DNA of 64,000 bases from Actinomycetes bacterium. Lineage in GTDB: Bacteria; Bacillota; Sulfobacillia; Sulfobacillales; JAIMBI01. Every line of letters starts with the position of its first letter. Within the stretch, counting starts at the first letter, position 1. This document shows, one piece after another, positions 24,585 through 32,637 of this stretch. The translations under genes and the position numbers were made by a program. Under the pieces are notes generated by a model. That model did no database searches. It was not told the DNA's origin and worked only from the letters and a program-made list of their open reading frames with translations. The DNA lies in NCBI GenBank assembly GCA_023565505.1, contig JAIMBI010000012.1:19917-83916 (forward strand), read 5' to 3'.

Positions 24585-25433
24585 ATGCACGAGACGGTCG
24601 GTCGCTCCCGCTACCTCACGGTGGCGGGCTACGAGATTCACGTGCTGGACTGGGGCGCGCCGGACGCCCCGGCGGTGGTCTGCTGGCACGGCATGAGCCG
24701 GACGGGACGGGACTTCGACGGCTTGGCCCGCATCCTGGCCCAGGCGGGCCGGCGGGTGGTGGCTCCGGACACGCTGGGCCGCGGGCTGTCCCAGTGGGCC
24801 AGGGACCCCGAGCGGGAGTACCGCTACCCGTTCTACGTCGAGCTGGCGACCGCGCTGGTGGACGCCCTCGGCTTGGAGACGTTGGACTTCGTCGGCACGT
24901 CCATGGGCGGCACGTTGGGCATGCTGCTCGCCGGCGGCCCGCTCCGGGGCCGGGTGCGGCACCTGGTGCTCAACGACATCGGTCCGGAGGTGGATCCCGT
25001 CGGCATCCGGCGCATCGCCTCCTACATCGGTCAGCCGCCGCGCTTTGCGACCATGGCAGAGGTGGTGGCGTATCTGAAGACGGCGTATCGACCGTTCGGA
25101 CTCGACGACGACGAGTGGTGGGCGATGGCCGAGTGGTCGGTGCGTCGGACGGACAGCGGGGCCTTCACGCTCCATTACGACCCGCGGATCGCCGTGCACT
25201 TCGCGGGTTCGGCGCGGGAGCGCCTCGACCTCTGGGCGTATTACGACGCCATCACGGCCCCTACGCTGCTCATCCGCGGGGAGACGTCGGATATCCTGAG
25301 TGCGACGGTGGCCCGGGCGATGAGCGAGCGGGGACCGAAGGCGGAGTTGGTGGTGGTGCCGGGGGAGGGTCACGCCCCCTCGCTGAACCATCCGGAGCGG
25401 GCGCGGCTCATCCAGACCTTTCTGGCGCGGTAG
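24585..25433 (+). CDS. Alpha/beta hydrolase
   Basis: 282 residues from ATG 24585 with AGGGGAGG upstream; the track ATG is 36 bp earlier without a site. 'VVCWHGMSRTGRDFDGLARIL' is the oxyanion loop, nucleophile Ser in 'FVGTSMGGTLGMLLA', acid Asp probably in 'GETSDILS', His in 'GEGHAPSLNHPERA'. Could hydrolyse an ester, lactone or C-C bond in the neighbouring catabolic pathway. The start of a co-directional run of eight genes. Confidence 0.87.
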   Translation: MHETVGRSRYLTVAGYEIHVLDWGAPDAPAVVCWHGMSRTGRDFDGLARILAQAGRRVVAPDTLGRGLSQWARDPEREYRYPFYVELATALVDALGLETLDFVGTSMGGTLGMLLAGGPLRGRVRHLVLNDIGPEVDPVGIRRIASYIGQPPRFATMAEVVAYLKTAYRPFGLDDDEWWAMAEWSVRRTDSGAFTLHYDPRIAVHFAGSARERLDLWAYYDAITAPTLLIRGETSDILSATVARAMSERGPKAELVVVPGEGHAPSLNHPERARLIQTFLAR

Positions 25434-25485
25434 GCGAGACAGGGCGGCGGCTCGGATCCGGGCCGGCCGCAAGGAGGTTGGACGC

Positions 25486-26658
25486 ATGCGGGACGCGGTC
25501 ATCGTGGACGTGGTGCGCAGTCCGGTCGGGCGGCGGCGGGGCGCGCTGAGCGGGGTGCACCCGGTGGACCTGCTGGGCTACGTGTTGGCCGAGCTGGTGA
25601 AGCGGAATCATCTCGACCCCGAGCGGGTCGACGACGTCATCGTGGGGTGTGTGGACCAGAACGGGGAGCAGTCGGTCAACGTCGCGCGCAATGCGTGGCT
25701 GGCCGCGGGCCTGCCGGAGAGCGTGCCGGCCACGACGGTGGACCGTCAGTGCGGCTCGAGCCTGCAGGCGGTGCACTTCGCCGCCCAGGGGGTGCTGGCG
25801 GGAGCCTACGACATCGTCATCGCCGCCGGGGTCGAGTCCATGACGCGGGTGCCGATGGGGAGCAACCTGGCCAACGGGCCGGGGACGCCGATGACGGCGA
25901 AGCTTCAGGCCCGCTACCCCCAGGTGCAGGGGTGGTTCAGCCAGGCGGTGGGGGCGGAACTCATCGCCAAGCGGTGGGGCTTCACCCGGGAGGACCTGGA
26001 CCGGTTCAGTTACGAGAGCCACATGCGGGCGAGCCGGGCGCGGGAGTCGGGCCGCTTGGCGCGGGAGATCCTGCCGGTGCCGGTGGACCGGGACGGAGTC
26101 CCGGCCTGGGTGGAGCACGACGAGGGGATCCGACCGGACACCACGCTGGAGAAGATGGCCGCCCTGGAGCCGGCGTTCCCGGGACTGGAACTCATCACGG
26201 CGGGCAATTCCAGCCAGATCTCCGACGGCGCCAGCGCCTGCCTCATCATGGAGCGACACGTGGCGGAACGGTTGGGTCTTAGGCCCCGGGCGCGATTCGC
26301 CGGCTTCGCCGTGGTCGGCGTCGATCCGGTGACGATGCTCACCGGACCCATCCCCGTCACCCGGAAGGTGCTGGAGCGGGCGGGGCTCGAGCTCGGGGAC
26401 ATCGACCTGTTTGAGGTCAACGAGGCCTTCGCGCCCGTGGTGCTGGCTTGGCAGAAGGAGTACGGGGTGCCCTTCGACCGCCTCAACGTCAACGGGGGGG
26501 CGATCGCGTTGGGCCATCCGCTCGGCGCCACCGGCACGCGGCTGGTCGACACGCTGGTCAACGAACTCGAGGTGCGGCAGGCCCGGTACGGCCTCATCGC
26601 CATCTGCGAGGGGGGCGGGATGGCCAACGGGACCATCATCGAGCGGGTGAGCGAGTAG
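25486..26658 (+). CDS. Acetyl-CoA acyltransferase (thiolase)
   Basis: 390-residue degradative thiolase. Nucleophilic Cys in 'TTVDRQCGSSLQAVHFAAQ' (~position 91), 'VNEAFAPV', His in 'NGGAIALGHPLGATGTRL' and second Cys in 'AICEGGGMANGTIIE'. It would cleave 3-ketoacyl-CoA with CoA. Contrast with the Cys-less thiolase-like protein at the start of the other run. AAGGAGG precedes ATG. Confidence 0.94.
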   Translation: MRDAVIVDVVRSPVGRRRGALSGVHPVDLLGYVLAELVKRNHLDPERVDDVIVGCVDQNGEQSVNVARNAWLAAGLPESVPATTVDRQCGSSLQAVHFAAQGVLAGAYDIVIAAGVESMTRVPMGSNLANGPGTPMTAKLQARYPQVQGWFSQAVGAELIAKRWGFTREDLDRFSYESHMRASRARESGRLAREILPVPVDRDGVPAWVEHDEGIRPDTTLEKMAALEPAFPGLELITAGNSSQISDGASACLIMERHVAERLGLRPRARFAGFAVVGVDPVTMLTGPIPVTRKVLERAGLELGDIDLFEVNEAFAPVVLAWQKEYGVPFDRLNVNGGAIALGHPLGATGTRLVDTLVNELEVRQARYGLIAICEGGGMANGTIIERVSE

Positions 26659-26702
26659 GACGGCGGGGCCCGGGGGTCTCGGGCCGTCGCCGATGTGCCG
26701 CG

Positions 26703-26720
26703 GAGTGAAAATATTCGCTC
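26703..26720. promoter_or_regulatory. AT-rich inverted repeat upstream of thioesterase gene
   Basis: GAGTGAA-AATA-TTCGCTC, arms pairing with one G-T wobble, in the 214-bp gap (26659-26872) between the thiolase and thioesterase genes. It is the only AT-rich patch locally and could be an operator or part of a promoter. Nothing else was recognised in this gap. Confidence 0.3.
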
Positions 26721-26872
26721 GAAATCCGGGGGCGGGCCGGGTTCCCCCATTGCCCGCCCGGAACCGGTCGTGTACGTAGAAGGAGGCGAAGCCGGGGCCG
26801 ACCCGGAGGCGCCCAAAGGCAGAGGAGGCGAGCGGGATCCCGGACGGAACGGGAGGCGGGCGACCGCGCCCG

Positions 26873-27280
26873 CTGGCGGAGCACAACTGGTCCAATCCGC
26901 ACGACGCGCCGTTTTTCCGCTGGGCGGGGATCACGGTGCAGAAGGTGGCGGACGGAGCGGCCGAGGTGGAGTTGGCGGTCCAGGACCACCATCGGGGCGG
27001 CGGCGGGACCGAGGCCGTCAACGGGGGCATCGTGGCGTATCTCTTCGACGCGGCGATGGGGCTGGCCGCCCGGTCGACCTGGGACGCGGGCGTGCGGGGC
27101 CAGGTGACCGTGACCATGACGGTGCAGTATCTCGCCATGCTCGAGGCCGAGCATCGGGTCCGCGCCGTGGGGCGGGTGGTCCGTCGCGGGGGGACCACGG
27201 TGTTCACGGAGGCGGAGGCGCTGGACGAACGGGACGCGGTGGCGGCCCGGGCGACGGGGATCTACCGCCTGTTCCGGTGA
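26873..27280 (+). CDS. PaaI-like hotdog thioesterase, unusual start
   Basis: Hotdog domain with 'NGGIVAYLFDAAMGLAARSTW' (catalytic-loop NGG plus Asp) and 'TVTMTVQYLAML', the PaaI/YbgC-like acyl-CoA thioesterase pattern. The track starts at GTG 26936, but the frame upstream reads 'WSNPHDAPFFRWAGITVQKV', which looks like the usual family N-terminus (N.FF..lGi). No ATG, GTG or TTG occurs in frame between the stop at 26777 and 26936; a CTG at 26873 with GGGAGGCGGG ~12 nt upstream is the best candidate (135 aa). Alternatives are a frameshift error or the GTG start. Confidence 0.7.
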   Translation: MAEHNWSNPHDAPFFRWAGITVQKVADGAAEVELAVQDHHRGGGGTEAVNGGIVAYLFDAAMGLAARSTWDAGVRGQVTVTMTVQYLAMLEAEHRVRAVGRVVRRGGTTVFTEAEALDERDAVAARATGIYRLFR

Positions 27281-27284
27281 CGCG

Positions 27285-27974
27285 GTGCCGGGCGGCTGGT
27301 TCGACCTCCATCTGCACACCGCGGTCGGCTCGGACGACAGCCGGCTCGACGTGCGGCAGGCGGCCGAGCGGCTGCGGGCCCTCGGGTTTCGGGGGTTCGC
27401 CGTGACCGATCACCAGACCGCGCCCCCCGCCGCATGGGTGCGCGAGGTAGCGGCCCGGACCGGAATGGTGGTCCTTCGGGGGGCGGAGGTGTCGACGGAG
27501 ATCGGGCACGTGCTCGTCTACGGGTGGGACGACGAAAGCCTCTGGGCCTACGACCGGATCGCCGACCTGGCCCGGGCGGCGCGCGCCAAGGGCGCCGTGC
27601 TGGTGGCCGCCCATCCGCTGCGCCGTTGGTATTCGGAGCGGGCCCGGCGGGCCGGCGTGGCGGCGCCGGACCTCGACGAGCTGGCGCGGCGCCCGTGGTG
27701 GCGGTGGCTCGACGGCGTGGAAGCGTTGAACGGCCGGGCGACGGCGCGCGAGAACGCGGCGGCGGGCGCCTTGGCCGACCGCCTGCCGCTCATGCGGGTG
27801 GGCGGGAGCGACGCCCACGCGACGGAGCACGCCGGTCGCGCGGGCACGTGGATCGAGGCGGCGGGGCGGGAACCCGAGGCCGTGCTGGACGCCCTGCGCC
27901 GGGGCCGGGTGCGGCCGGGTCGTCCCGGCGGCGGGGACGAGGAGACGCCCCCCGACAGGCGAGGGATCGAATGA
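27285..27974 (+). CDS. PHP-domain metal-dependent phosphoesterase
   Basis: 229 residues. 'WFDLHLHTAVGSDDSRLDVRQAAERLRALGFRGFAVTDHQ' carries HxH, SDD and DH metal ligands; 'GAEVSTEIGHVLVYG' the Glu and His; 'AAHPLRRW' and 'GGSDAHATEHAGR' complete the PHP set. Members hydrolyse phosphoesters of nucleotides or small molecules (TrpH/YciV-like). GTG start 4 bp after the thioesterase stop. Role in the catabolic run is not clear. Confidence 0.87.
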   Translation: MPGGWFDLHLHTAVGSDDSRLDVRQAAERLRALGFRGFAVTDHQTAPPAAWVREVAARTGMVVLRGAEVSTEIGHVLVYGWDDESLWAYDRIADLARAARAKGAVLVAAHPLRRWYSERARRAGVAAPDLDELARRPWWRWLDGVEALNGRATARENAAAGALADRLPLMRVGGSDAHATEHAGRAGTWIEAAGREPEAVLDALRRGRVRPGRPGGGDEETPPDRRGIE

Positions 27975-28040
27975 GCACCCGGGTGCCGGTCGCCGGCCGG
28001 GGATCGGCGGCGGTACGGCACCCAGAGCGGAGGTCGACCG

Positions 28041-29243
28041 ATGGACGTCAGTTTCACCCCTGAACAGGAGCAGTTCCGGCGGCGGGCGCAGGAGTTCCTG
28101 CGGGACGTGTTGCCGCCGGGATGGGGGACCCCCGCCCACCCGCTGCCCTCGACCCAGGAGGAGCGCGAGCGGGTGGGGCTGTGGTGGGAGAAAGAGCTGG
28201 GCCGCCACGGGTTTGCGGGCCTGTCGTGGCCGAAGGAGTACGGCGGTCAGGGGCTCTCATGGGTGGAGGAGATCATCTTCGCCCAGGAGTGCGCCAAGGT
28301 GCGGGCGCCGAGCGGCGTCAACGGGCTCGGCAAGGGCCTGTTGGCCCCCACGCTCCTGGTGGAGGGGACCGAGGAGCAGAAGCGCCGGTTCCTGCCGCCC
28401 ATGGTGCGGGGCGAGGAGATCTGGTGCCAGGGCTACTCCGAACCCAACTCGGGATCCGACCTGGCCTCGCTGCGGACCCGGGCGGTCCTGGAAGGCGACG
28501 AGTGGGTGATCACGGGCCAGAAGATCTGGACCTCCAACGCGCACCTGGCCGACTGGTGCTTCGTACTGGCGCGGACCGACCCGGACGCGCCCAAGCACCG
28601 GGGCATCAGCTTCCTCCTGGTGCCCATGCGCCAGCCGGGCGTGCGGGTGCAACCGCTCCGGCAAATCACCGGCGAGGCGCACTTCAACGTGGTGACCTTC
28701 GAGGGGGCCCGGACGGCCCGGGAGAACATCGTGGGCGCCGTCAACGACGGCTGGCGGGTGGCCAACACCATCCTGTCGTTCGAGCGGGGGACCTTCGTGG
28801 TCGGCGCGTACGCCAACGTGCACCGCGAAATGGCCCAACTCCTCGCCCTGGCGCGGGAGCTTCCGGCGCCGACCGGGGGCACGGTGGCCGAGGACGCCTA
28901 CTACCGCCAGAAACTCATGACCGCCTGGTCGGAGATTGAGATCCTGCGGTTCCTGGGCTACCACGTCATCACCCAGCTGCAGAAGCGCGACAAGCTCGGG
29001 CCGGAGGCGTCCATGATGAAGCTCTACTGGAGCGAGATGCACCAGCGGTTCGGCGAGCTGGCGATGGACGTGCTGGGCGGGCGGATGCCCTTCCGGGAGG
29101 GGCTGGATGCCGTCGCCGACGGCAGCTTCCAAGGGACCTTCCTGTGGTCGCGGGCGGAGACCATCTTCTCGGGAACCTCGCAGATCCAGCGGAACATCAT
29201 CGCGGAGCGGGTGCTCGGCCTGCCGCGCGACGCCCGGCAGTAG
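28041..29243 (+). CDS. Acyl-CoA dehydrogenase no. 1
   Basis: 400-residue FAD enzyme for alpha,beta-desaturation of acyl-CoA. 'FAGLSWPKEYGGQGLSWVEEIIF', 'WCQGYSEPNSGSDLASLRTRAVLEGDEWVITGQKIWTSNAHLADWCFVLARTD' (FAD-binding WxxT-like), 'LGGRMPF' and C-terminal 'IFSGTSQIQRNIIAERVLGLPRD'. This form resembles actinobacterial FadE proteins of steroid or branched-chain pathways, where related polypeptides can form heterotetramers. ATG with GGAGGT. Confidence 0.92.
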   Translation: MDVSFTPEQEQFRRRAQEFLRDVLPPGWGTPAHPLPSTQEERERVGLWWEKELGRHGFAGLSWPKEYGGQGLSWVEEIIFAQECAKVRAPSGVNGLGKGLLAPTLLVEGTEEQKRRFLPPMVRGEEIWCQGYSEPNSGSDLASLRTRAVLEGDEWVITGQKIWTSNAHLADWCFVLARTDPDAPKHRGISFLLVPMRQPGVRVQPLRQITGEAHFNVVTFEGARTARENIVGAVNDGWRVANTILSFERGTFVVGAYANVHREMAQLLALARELPAPTGGTVAEDAYYRQKLMTAWSEIEILRFLGYHVITQLQKRDKLGPEASMMKLYWSEMHQRFGELAMDVLGGRMPFREGLDAVADGSFQGTFLWSRAETIFSGTSQIQRNIIAERVLGLPRDARQ

Positions 29244-29276
29244 CCGTCGGGCGACCCCACGCCAGGAGGCGGCGAC

Positions 29277-29717
29277 GTGGATCGACTGACGGAACGGGTG
29301 TTCTTGGGCGACTCGGGCGACGGGCCGGCGATGATCGAGGCGGGGGCCACGCGTCTGGTGGACCTCCGGGCGGAGACCCGGCCGCCGCGGTATCGGGTGC
29401 CGGTGGACCACTTCCCCCTGGAGGACCTCGTCGAGGGCCAGGAGGAAATCATCTGGCGGGCGGCCCGGCGGGTGCAGGAGCTCGTGGCGGCGGGCGAGAC
29501 GGTGGGGGTGTACTGCCAGGCGGGTGTGTCCCGGACGGCGGCGGTGGCGATCGCGTACCTGATGCTGGAGGGGATGGACTTGCCGACGGCGACAGGATTC
29601 CTCCGGTCCCGGCGGCCGGCCGCGCTGCCGGCGCTGGGGCTGTGGAAGTCGCTCGAGGTCCTGGCGCGCCGGCGGTGGGAGGACGTGAAGGAGGCGCCGT
29701 CGGAAGAAGTCCGGTGA
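29277..29717 (+). CDS. Dual-specificity phosphatase-like protein
   Basis: 146 residues, GTG start with AGGAGG. Cys-phosphatase P-loop 'VYCQAGVSRTAAVAIAYLML' gives C(x)5R followed by T; the residue before Cys is Tyr in place of the near-universal His. 'TRLVDLRAETRPP' and 'VPVDHFPLEDL' supply the usual strand and a possible general-acid Asp. It would dephosphorylate protein Tyr/Ser or a small phosphate ester. Lying between acyl-CoA dehydrogenase genes suggests regulation of or by this pathway, but no partner kinase is nearby. Confidence 0.85.
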   Translation: MDRLTERVFLGDSGDGPAMIEAGATRLVDLRAETRPPRYRVPVDHFPLEDLVEGQEEIIWRAARRVQELVAAGETVGVYCQAGVSRTAAVAIAYLMLEGMDLPTATGFLRSRRPAALPALGLWKSLEVLARRRWEDVKEAPSEEVR

Positions 29718-29798
29718 GGCGGTCCGGTACAGACGGGTCACGCTTGGCCCGTATCGACCGACCGGACGGACGGCTCGGACGGGAGGGGAGGGCGCGGC

Positions 29799-30989
29799 AT
29801 GGACTTCGCCTATACGCCGGAGGAAGAAGCGTTCCGGCAGGAACTCCGGGCGTGGCTCGAGGATCACCTGCCGGTGGAGTGGAAGCGGGGCTGGCGGCCG
29901 CCGGAGGGATCCGCCGAGGAGGCGGCGTTCCTGCGCCGGTGGCAGCGCACCCTCTACGAGGGCGGGTGGGCCGGGATCGCGTGGCCCAAGGAGTACGGGG
30001 GGCGGGGGGCCTCCCTCGTCGAGCAGGTGATTTACCAGGAGGAAATGGCGCGGGCCGAAGCCCCCCGGCAACTAAACACGATTGGGATCGGCATGGTCGG
30101 CCCCACCCTCATCGCCATCGGGACGGAGGCGCAGAAGCGCCGCTACGTGCCCAAGATCCTGAACGGCGACGAGGTATGGTGTCAAGGCTACTCCGAACCC
30201 AACGCAGGGTCGGACCTGGCGTCCCTCCGGACCCGGGCGGTCCTCGACGGGGACCGGTGGATCATCAACGGCCAGAAGATCTGGACGTCCAACGCCCACC
30301 TGGCTGACATGTGCTTCCTGCTCTGCCGGACGATGGACAATCCGCCGAACAAGCACGAGGGCCTGACCTGCCTCCTGGTGGACATGCACCAGCCCGGGGT
30401 GCGGGTTCGCCCCATCCACCAGATGAACGACCACCGGGACTTCAACGAGGTGTACTTTACGGACGCGGTGGCGCCCCGCGACGCCGTCGTCGGGGAGGTC
30501 AACGACGGCTGGCGGGTGGCCATCCTGCTGCTGTCGTTCGAGCGGGTCAGTTCTGCCACCCGGGTGTTTGCCCTCAACCAGACGTACGACCGGCTCGTCG
30601 AGTACTGCCGGACCCACACGCGGCGCGGCATCCCGCTCATCCGGGACCCGGAGATCCGGCGCCGCCTGGCGGCGTACCACGGACGGGTGCGGGCGGCCCG
30701 GCTCAACTTCTATCGGCATCTCACGCGTCAGCTGCAAACCGGGCGACCGGGTCCGGAGGGGTCTATCGACAAGCTCTACACGTCCGAGTTGGCGAAGGAA
30801 CTGCTCGGCTTTGCCGTCGACATCCTTGGCCCGGAGGCGGCGCGCTGGCCCGCAGCGGCCGGGGAACCCACGTGGCAGGAACGGTATCTGTCCAGTTTCG
30901 GCGGCACCATTGCCGCGGGGTCGTCCGAGATCCAGAAGAACATCATCGCCGAGCGGCTTTTGGGGCTGCCCAAGGACATCAAGGGTTAG
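29799..30989 (+). CDS. Acyl-CoA dehydrogenase no. 2
   Basis: 396 residues, close paralogue of no. 1: 'WAGIAWPKEYGGRGASLVEQVIY', 'WCQGYSEPNAGSDLASLRTRAVLDGDRWIINGQKIWTSNAHLADMCFLLCRT', 'GSSEIQKNIIAERLLGLPKD' at the C-terminus. It is followed 76 bp later by a shorter dehydrogenase-like gene without this terminal motif. That is the layout of alpha2beta2 dehydrogenases such as FadE28/FadE29, where one subunit keeps the catalytic base and both make the FAD site. ATG, GGAGGGG upstream. Confidence 0.92.
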   Translation: MDFAYTPEEEAFRQELRAWLEDHLPVEWKRGWRPPEGSAEEAAFLRRWQRTLYEGGWAGIAWPKEYGGRGASLVEQVIYQEEMARAEAPRQLNTIGIGMVGPTLIAIGTEAQKRRYVPKILNGDEVWCQGYSEPNAGSDLASLRTRAVLDGDRWIINGQKIWTSNAHLADMCFLLCRTMDNPPNKHEGLTCLLVDMHQPGVRVRPIHQMNDHRDFNEVYFTDAVAPRDAVVGEVNDGWRVAILLLSFERVSSATRVFALNQTYDRLVEYCRTHTRRGIPLIRDPEIRRRLAAYHGRVRAARLNFYRHLTRQLQTGRPGPEGSIDKLYTSELAKELLGFAVDILGPEAARWPAAAGEPTWQERYLSSFGGTIAAGSSEIQKNIIAERLLGLPKDIKG

Positions 30990-31064
30990 GGCAGCCAGAG
31001 CGCGGGCGTCGTGACCGCCCCCGGGGCCCGGGGGCGGTTCGCCGGGGAAAGGGGTGGCGGGCGG

Positions 31065-32201
31065 ATGCATTTCGCGTTGTCCGACGACCAGGTCATGTTC
31101 CAGGAGACGGCGCGGCGGTTTTTCGCGGACGCGGGCGGGACGGCGGTCGCCCGAAGGGTCATGGCGGGCGACCGGGAGGCGGCCGTCCGGCTGTGGCGGC
31201 AGATGGGGGAGCTGGGTTTCATGGCCATCGCGGTGCCCACCGCGTACGGCGGGGCCGGGGAGGGCACGCTCTCGCTGGTGCCGGTGCTGGAGGAGGCGGG
31301 GCGCGTGTTGGCCCCGGGGCCGCTGCCGGAGACGGTGGGCTTCGCCGTCCCGCTCTTGGTCCGGGCCGGCACGCCGCAGCAGCGGGAGCGGTACCTGCCG
31401 GGGATCGCGTCCGGGCAGGCGGCGTGGACCCTGGCGCTCGACGAGCCCGGCCGGGAGGCCTTCGCCGGCGAGGTGGGACTGTCGGCCGTCGCCACGGGGG
31501 ACGGCTGGCGGCTGACGGGCGAAAAGCACCTCGTCGTCCATGCCGAGATGGCCACCCGCCTCGTGGTGCTGGCTCGGACCCACCCGGGCGCGGACGGCGA
31601 GGGGACGGCGCTGTTCCTCGTCGACCCCCGGGCCGACGGGGTCACCCTGGCCGAAGAGCGGGCCTTGGACCAAACGCGTCCGCTGTGGCACGTCCGGTTC
31701 GACGGCGTGGCGGTGGCGGACGCGGATCGCCTGGGCCCGGATGGGGCGGGGTGGGCGCTGGTCCGGACGGGGTACGAGACCCTCGCGGCCGCCGTGGTGG
31801 CCGCCTCGGTGGGCGGCATGGAGCGGTGCGTCGAGCTATCGGCGGAACACGCCAAGACCCGGGTGCAGTTTGGCCAGCCCATCGGCCGCTTCCAGGCCAT
31901 CAAGCATCGTATCGTGGACATGCAGGTGGACCTCGAGTCCGCTCGGTCGCTGTCGTATTACGCAGCCTGGGCCCTGGACGAGGACGCGCCCGACCGGGCG
32001 GTCGCCGTGAGCAACGCCAAGGCCTTCGTCAGCGAGGCCTACGTGCGGGTGGCCCAGGCCAACGTCCAGACCCACGGCGGGATGGGGTTCACGTGGGACG
32101 CCGACCCCCATCTCTACGTCAAGCGGGCCAAGGCTTGGGCGCCCTACGCGGGATCGGTGGGGGACCACCTGGAACGGGTGGCGGCGGCAGAAGGCTGGTG
32201 A
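31065..32201 (+). CDS. Acyl-CoA dehydrogenase no. 3 (beta-subunit-like)
   Basis: 378 residues from ATG 31065 with GGAAAGGGG upstream; the GTG in the track is 54 bp earlier. 'MHFALSDDQVMFQETARRFF' N-terminus, 'GFMAIAVPTAYGGAGEGTLSLVPVLEEAGR', 'RVQFGQPIGRFQAIKHRIVDM', 'HGGMGFTWDADPHLYVKRAKAW'. The FAD-domain motif is weak ('GDGWRLTGEKHLVVHAEMATRLVVLAR') and the terminal GTSQIQRN-type motif is absent. This matches beta-type subunits of heteromeric FadE enzymes. Probable partner: no. 2. Confidence 0.88.
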   Translation: MHFALSDDQVMFQETARRFFADAGGTAVARRVMAGDREAAVRLWRQMGELGFMAIAVPTAYGGAGEGTLSLVPVLEEAGRVLAPGPLPETVGFAVPLLVRAGTPQQRERYLPGIASGQAAWTLALDEPGREAFAGEVGLSAVATGDGWRLTGEKHLVVHAEMATRLVVLARTHPGADGEGTALFLVDPRADGVTLAEERALDQTRPLWHVRFDGVAVADADRLGPDGAGWALVRTGYETLAAAVVAASVGGMERCVELSAEHAKTRVQFGQPIGRFQAIKHRIVDMQVDLESARSLSYYAAWALDEDAPDRAVAVSNAKAFVSEAYVRVAQANVQTHGGMGFTWDADPHLYVKRAKAWAPYAGSVGDHLERVAAAEGW

Positions 32202-32295
32202 TCGCGACGGTCGGCGGGCGCGGCGCCGGGTCGGGCTTCGGGCCCGCAACCGGCCCGCCCGCCGGGGAGGTCGGGCGACCACGCCTCCCCGAAGG

Positions 32296-32321
32296 GCCCC
32301 GGCCCGGACGGGGGCCGGGGC
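32296..32321. terminator. Bidirectional hairpin terminator
   Basis: GCCCCGGCCC / GGGCCGGGGC, 10-bp perfect arms with a 6-nt loop, between the last acyl-CoA dehydrogenase of the run (+) and the convergent Lrp-like gene (-). No clear T tract. Nothing else was seen in the ~137-bp gap. Confidence 0.55.
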
Positions 32322-32338
32322 GTTGGCGCATCCGGCGG

Positions 32339-32614
32339 TTAGGCCGTCGGCCGGGCGGCTTTGCGGTTGCCGAACAGGGCCCGCGGACCGAGCGGGCCGT
32401 TTTCATGGAAATAGAGGGAATACAGATAGGGATCGATGACCGCCCGGTAGGCCTTGATGATCCCAATCTCCTCCATCTTGGTGATGCGCCGCTCCACATC
32501 GGCCTCCTCGAGGCCGAGTTCACGCGCCAGCACGGCGACCGGGATGCGGGCGTTGTCGGTCAGGAGCTGCAGCAGCTCCCGGTCCGTGGGATCGACAGCG
32601 TATCCGTCGGTCAC
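32339..32614 (-). CDS. Lrp/AsnC-like HTH-only regulator
   Basis: 91 residues, GTG start behind AGGAGGATGAGGA. 'VDPTDRELLQLLTDNARIPVAVLARELGLEEADVERRITKMEEIGIIKAYRAVIDP' is the Lrp/AsnC winged-helix domain. The ~80-residue C-terminal ligand-binding (RAM) domain is missing; the tail 'YLYSLYFHENGPLGPRALFG' is short. It lies 23 bp after the LON-domain gene, so probably one transcript. DNA-binding-only Lrp proteins are uncommon; it could be an independent small regulator or a remnant. Confidence 0.75.
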   Translation of the reverse strand: MTDGYAVDPTDRELLQLLTDNARIPVAVLARELGLEEADVERRITKMEEIGIIKAYRAVIDPYLYSLYFHENGPLGPRALFGNRKAARPTA

Positions 32615-32637
32615 TCCTCATCCTCCTCGCCGCGGCC

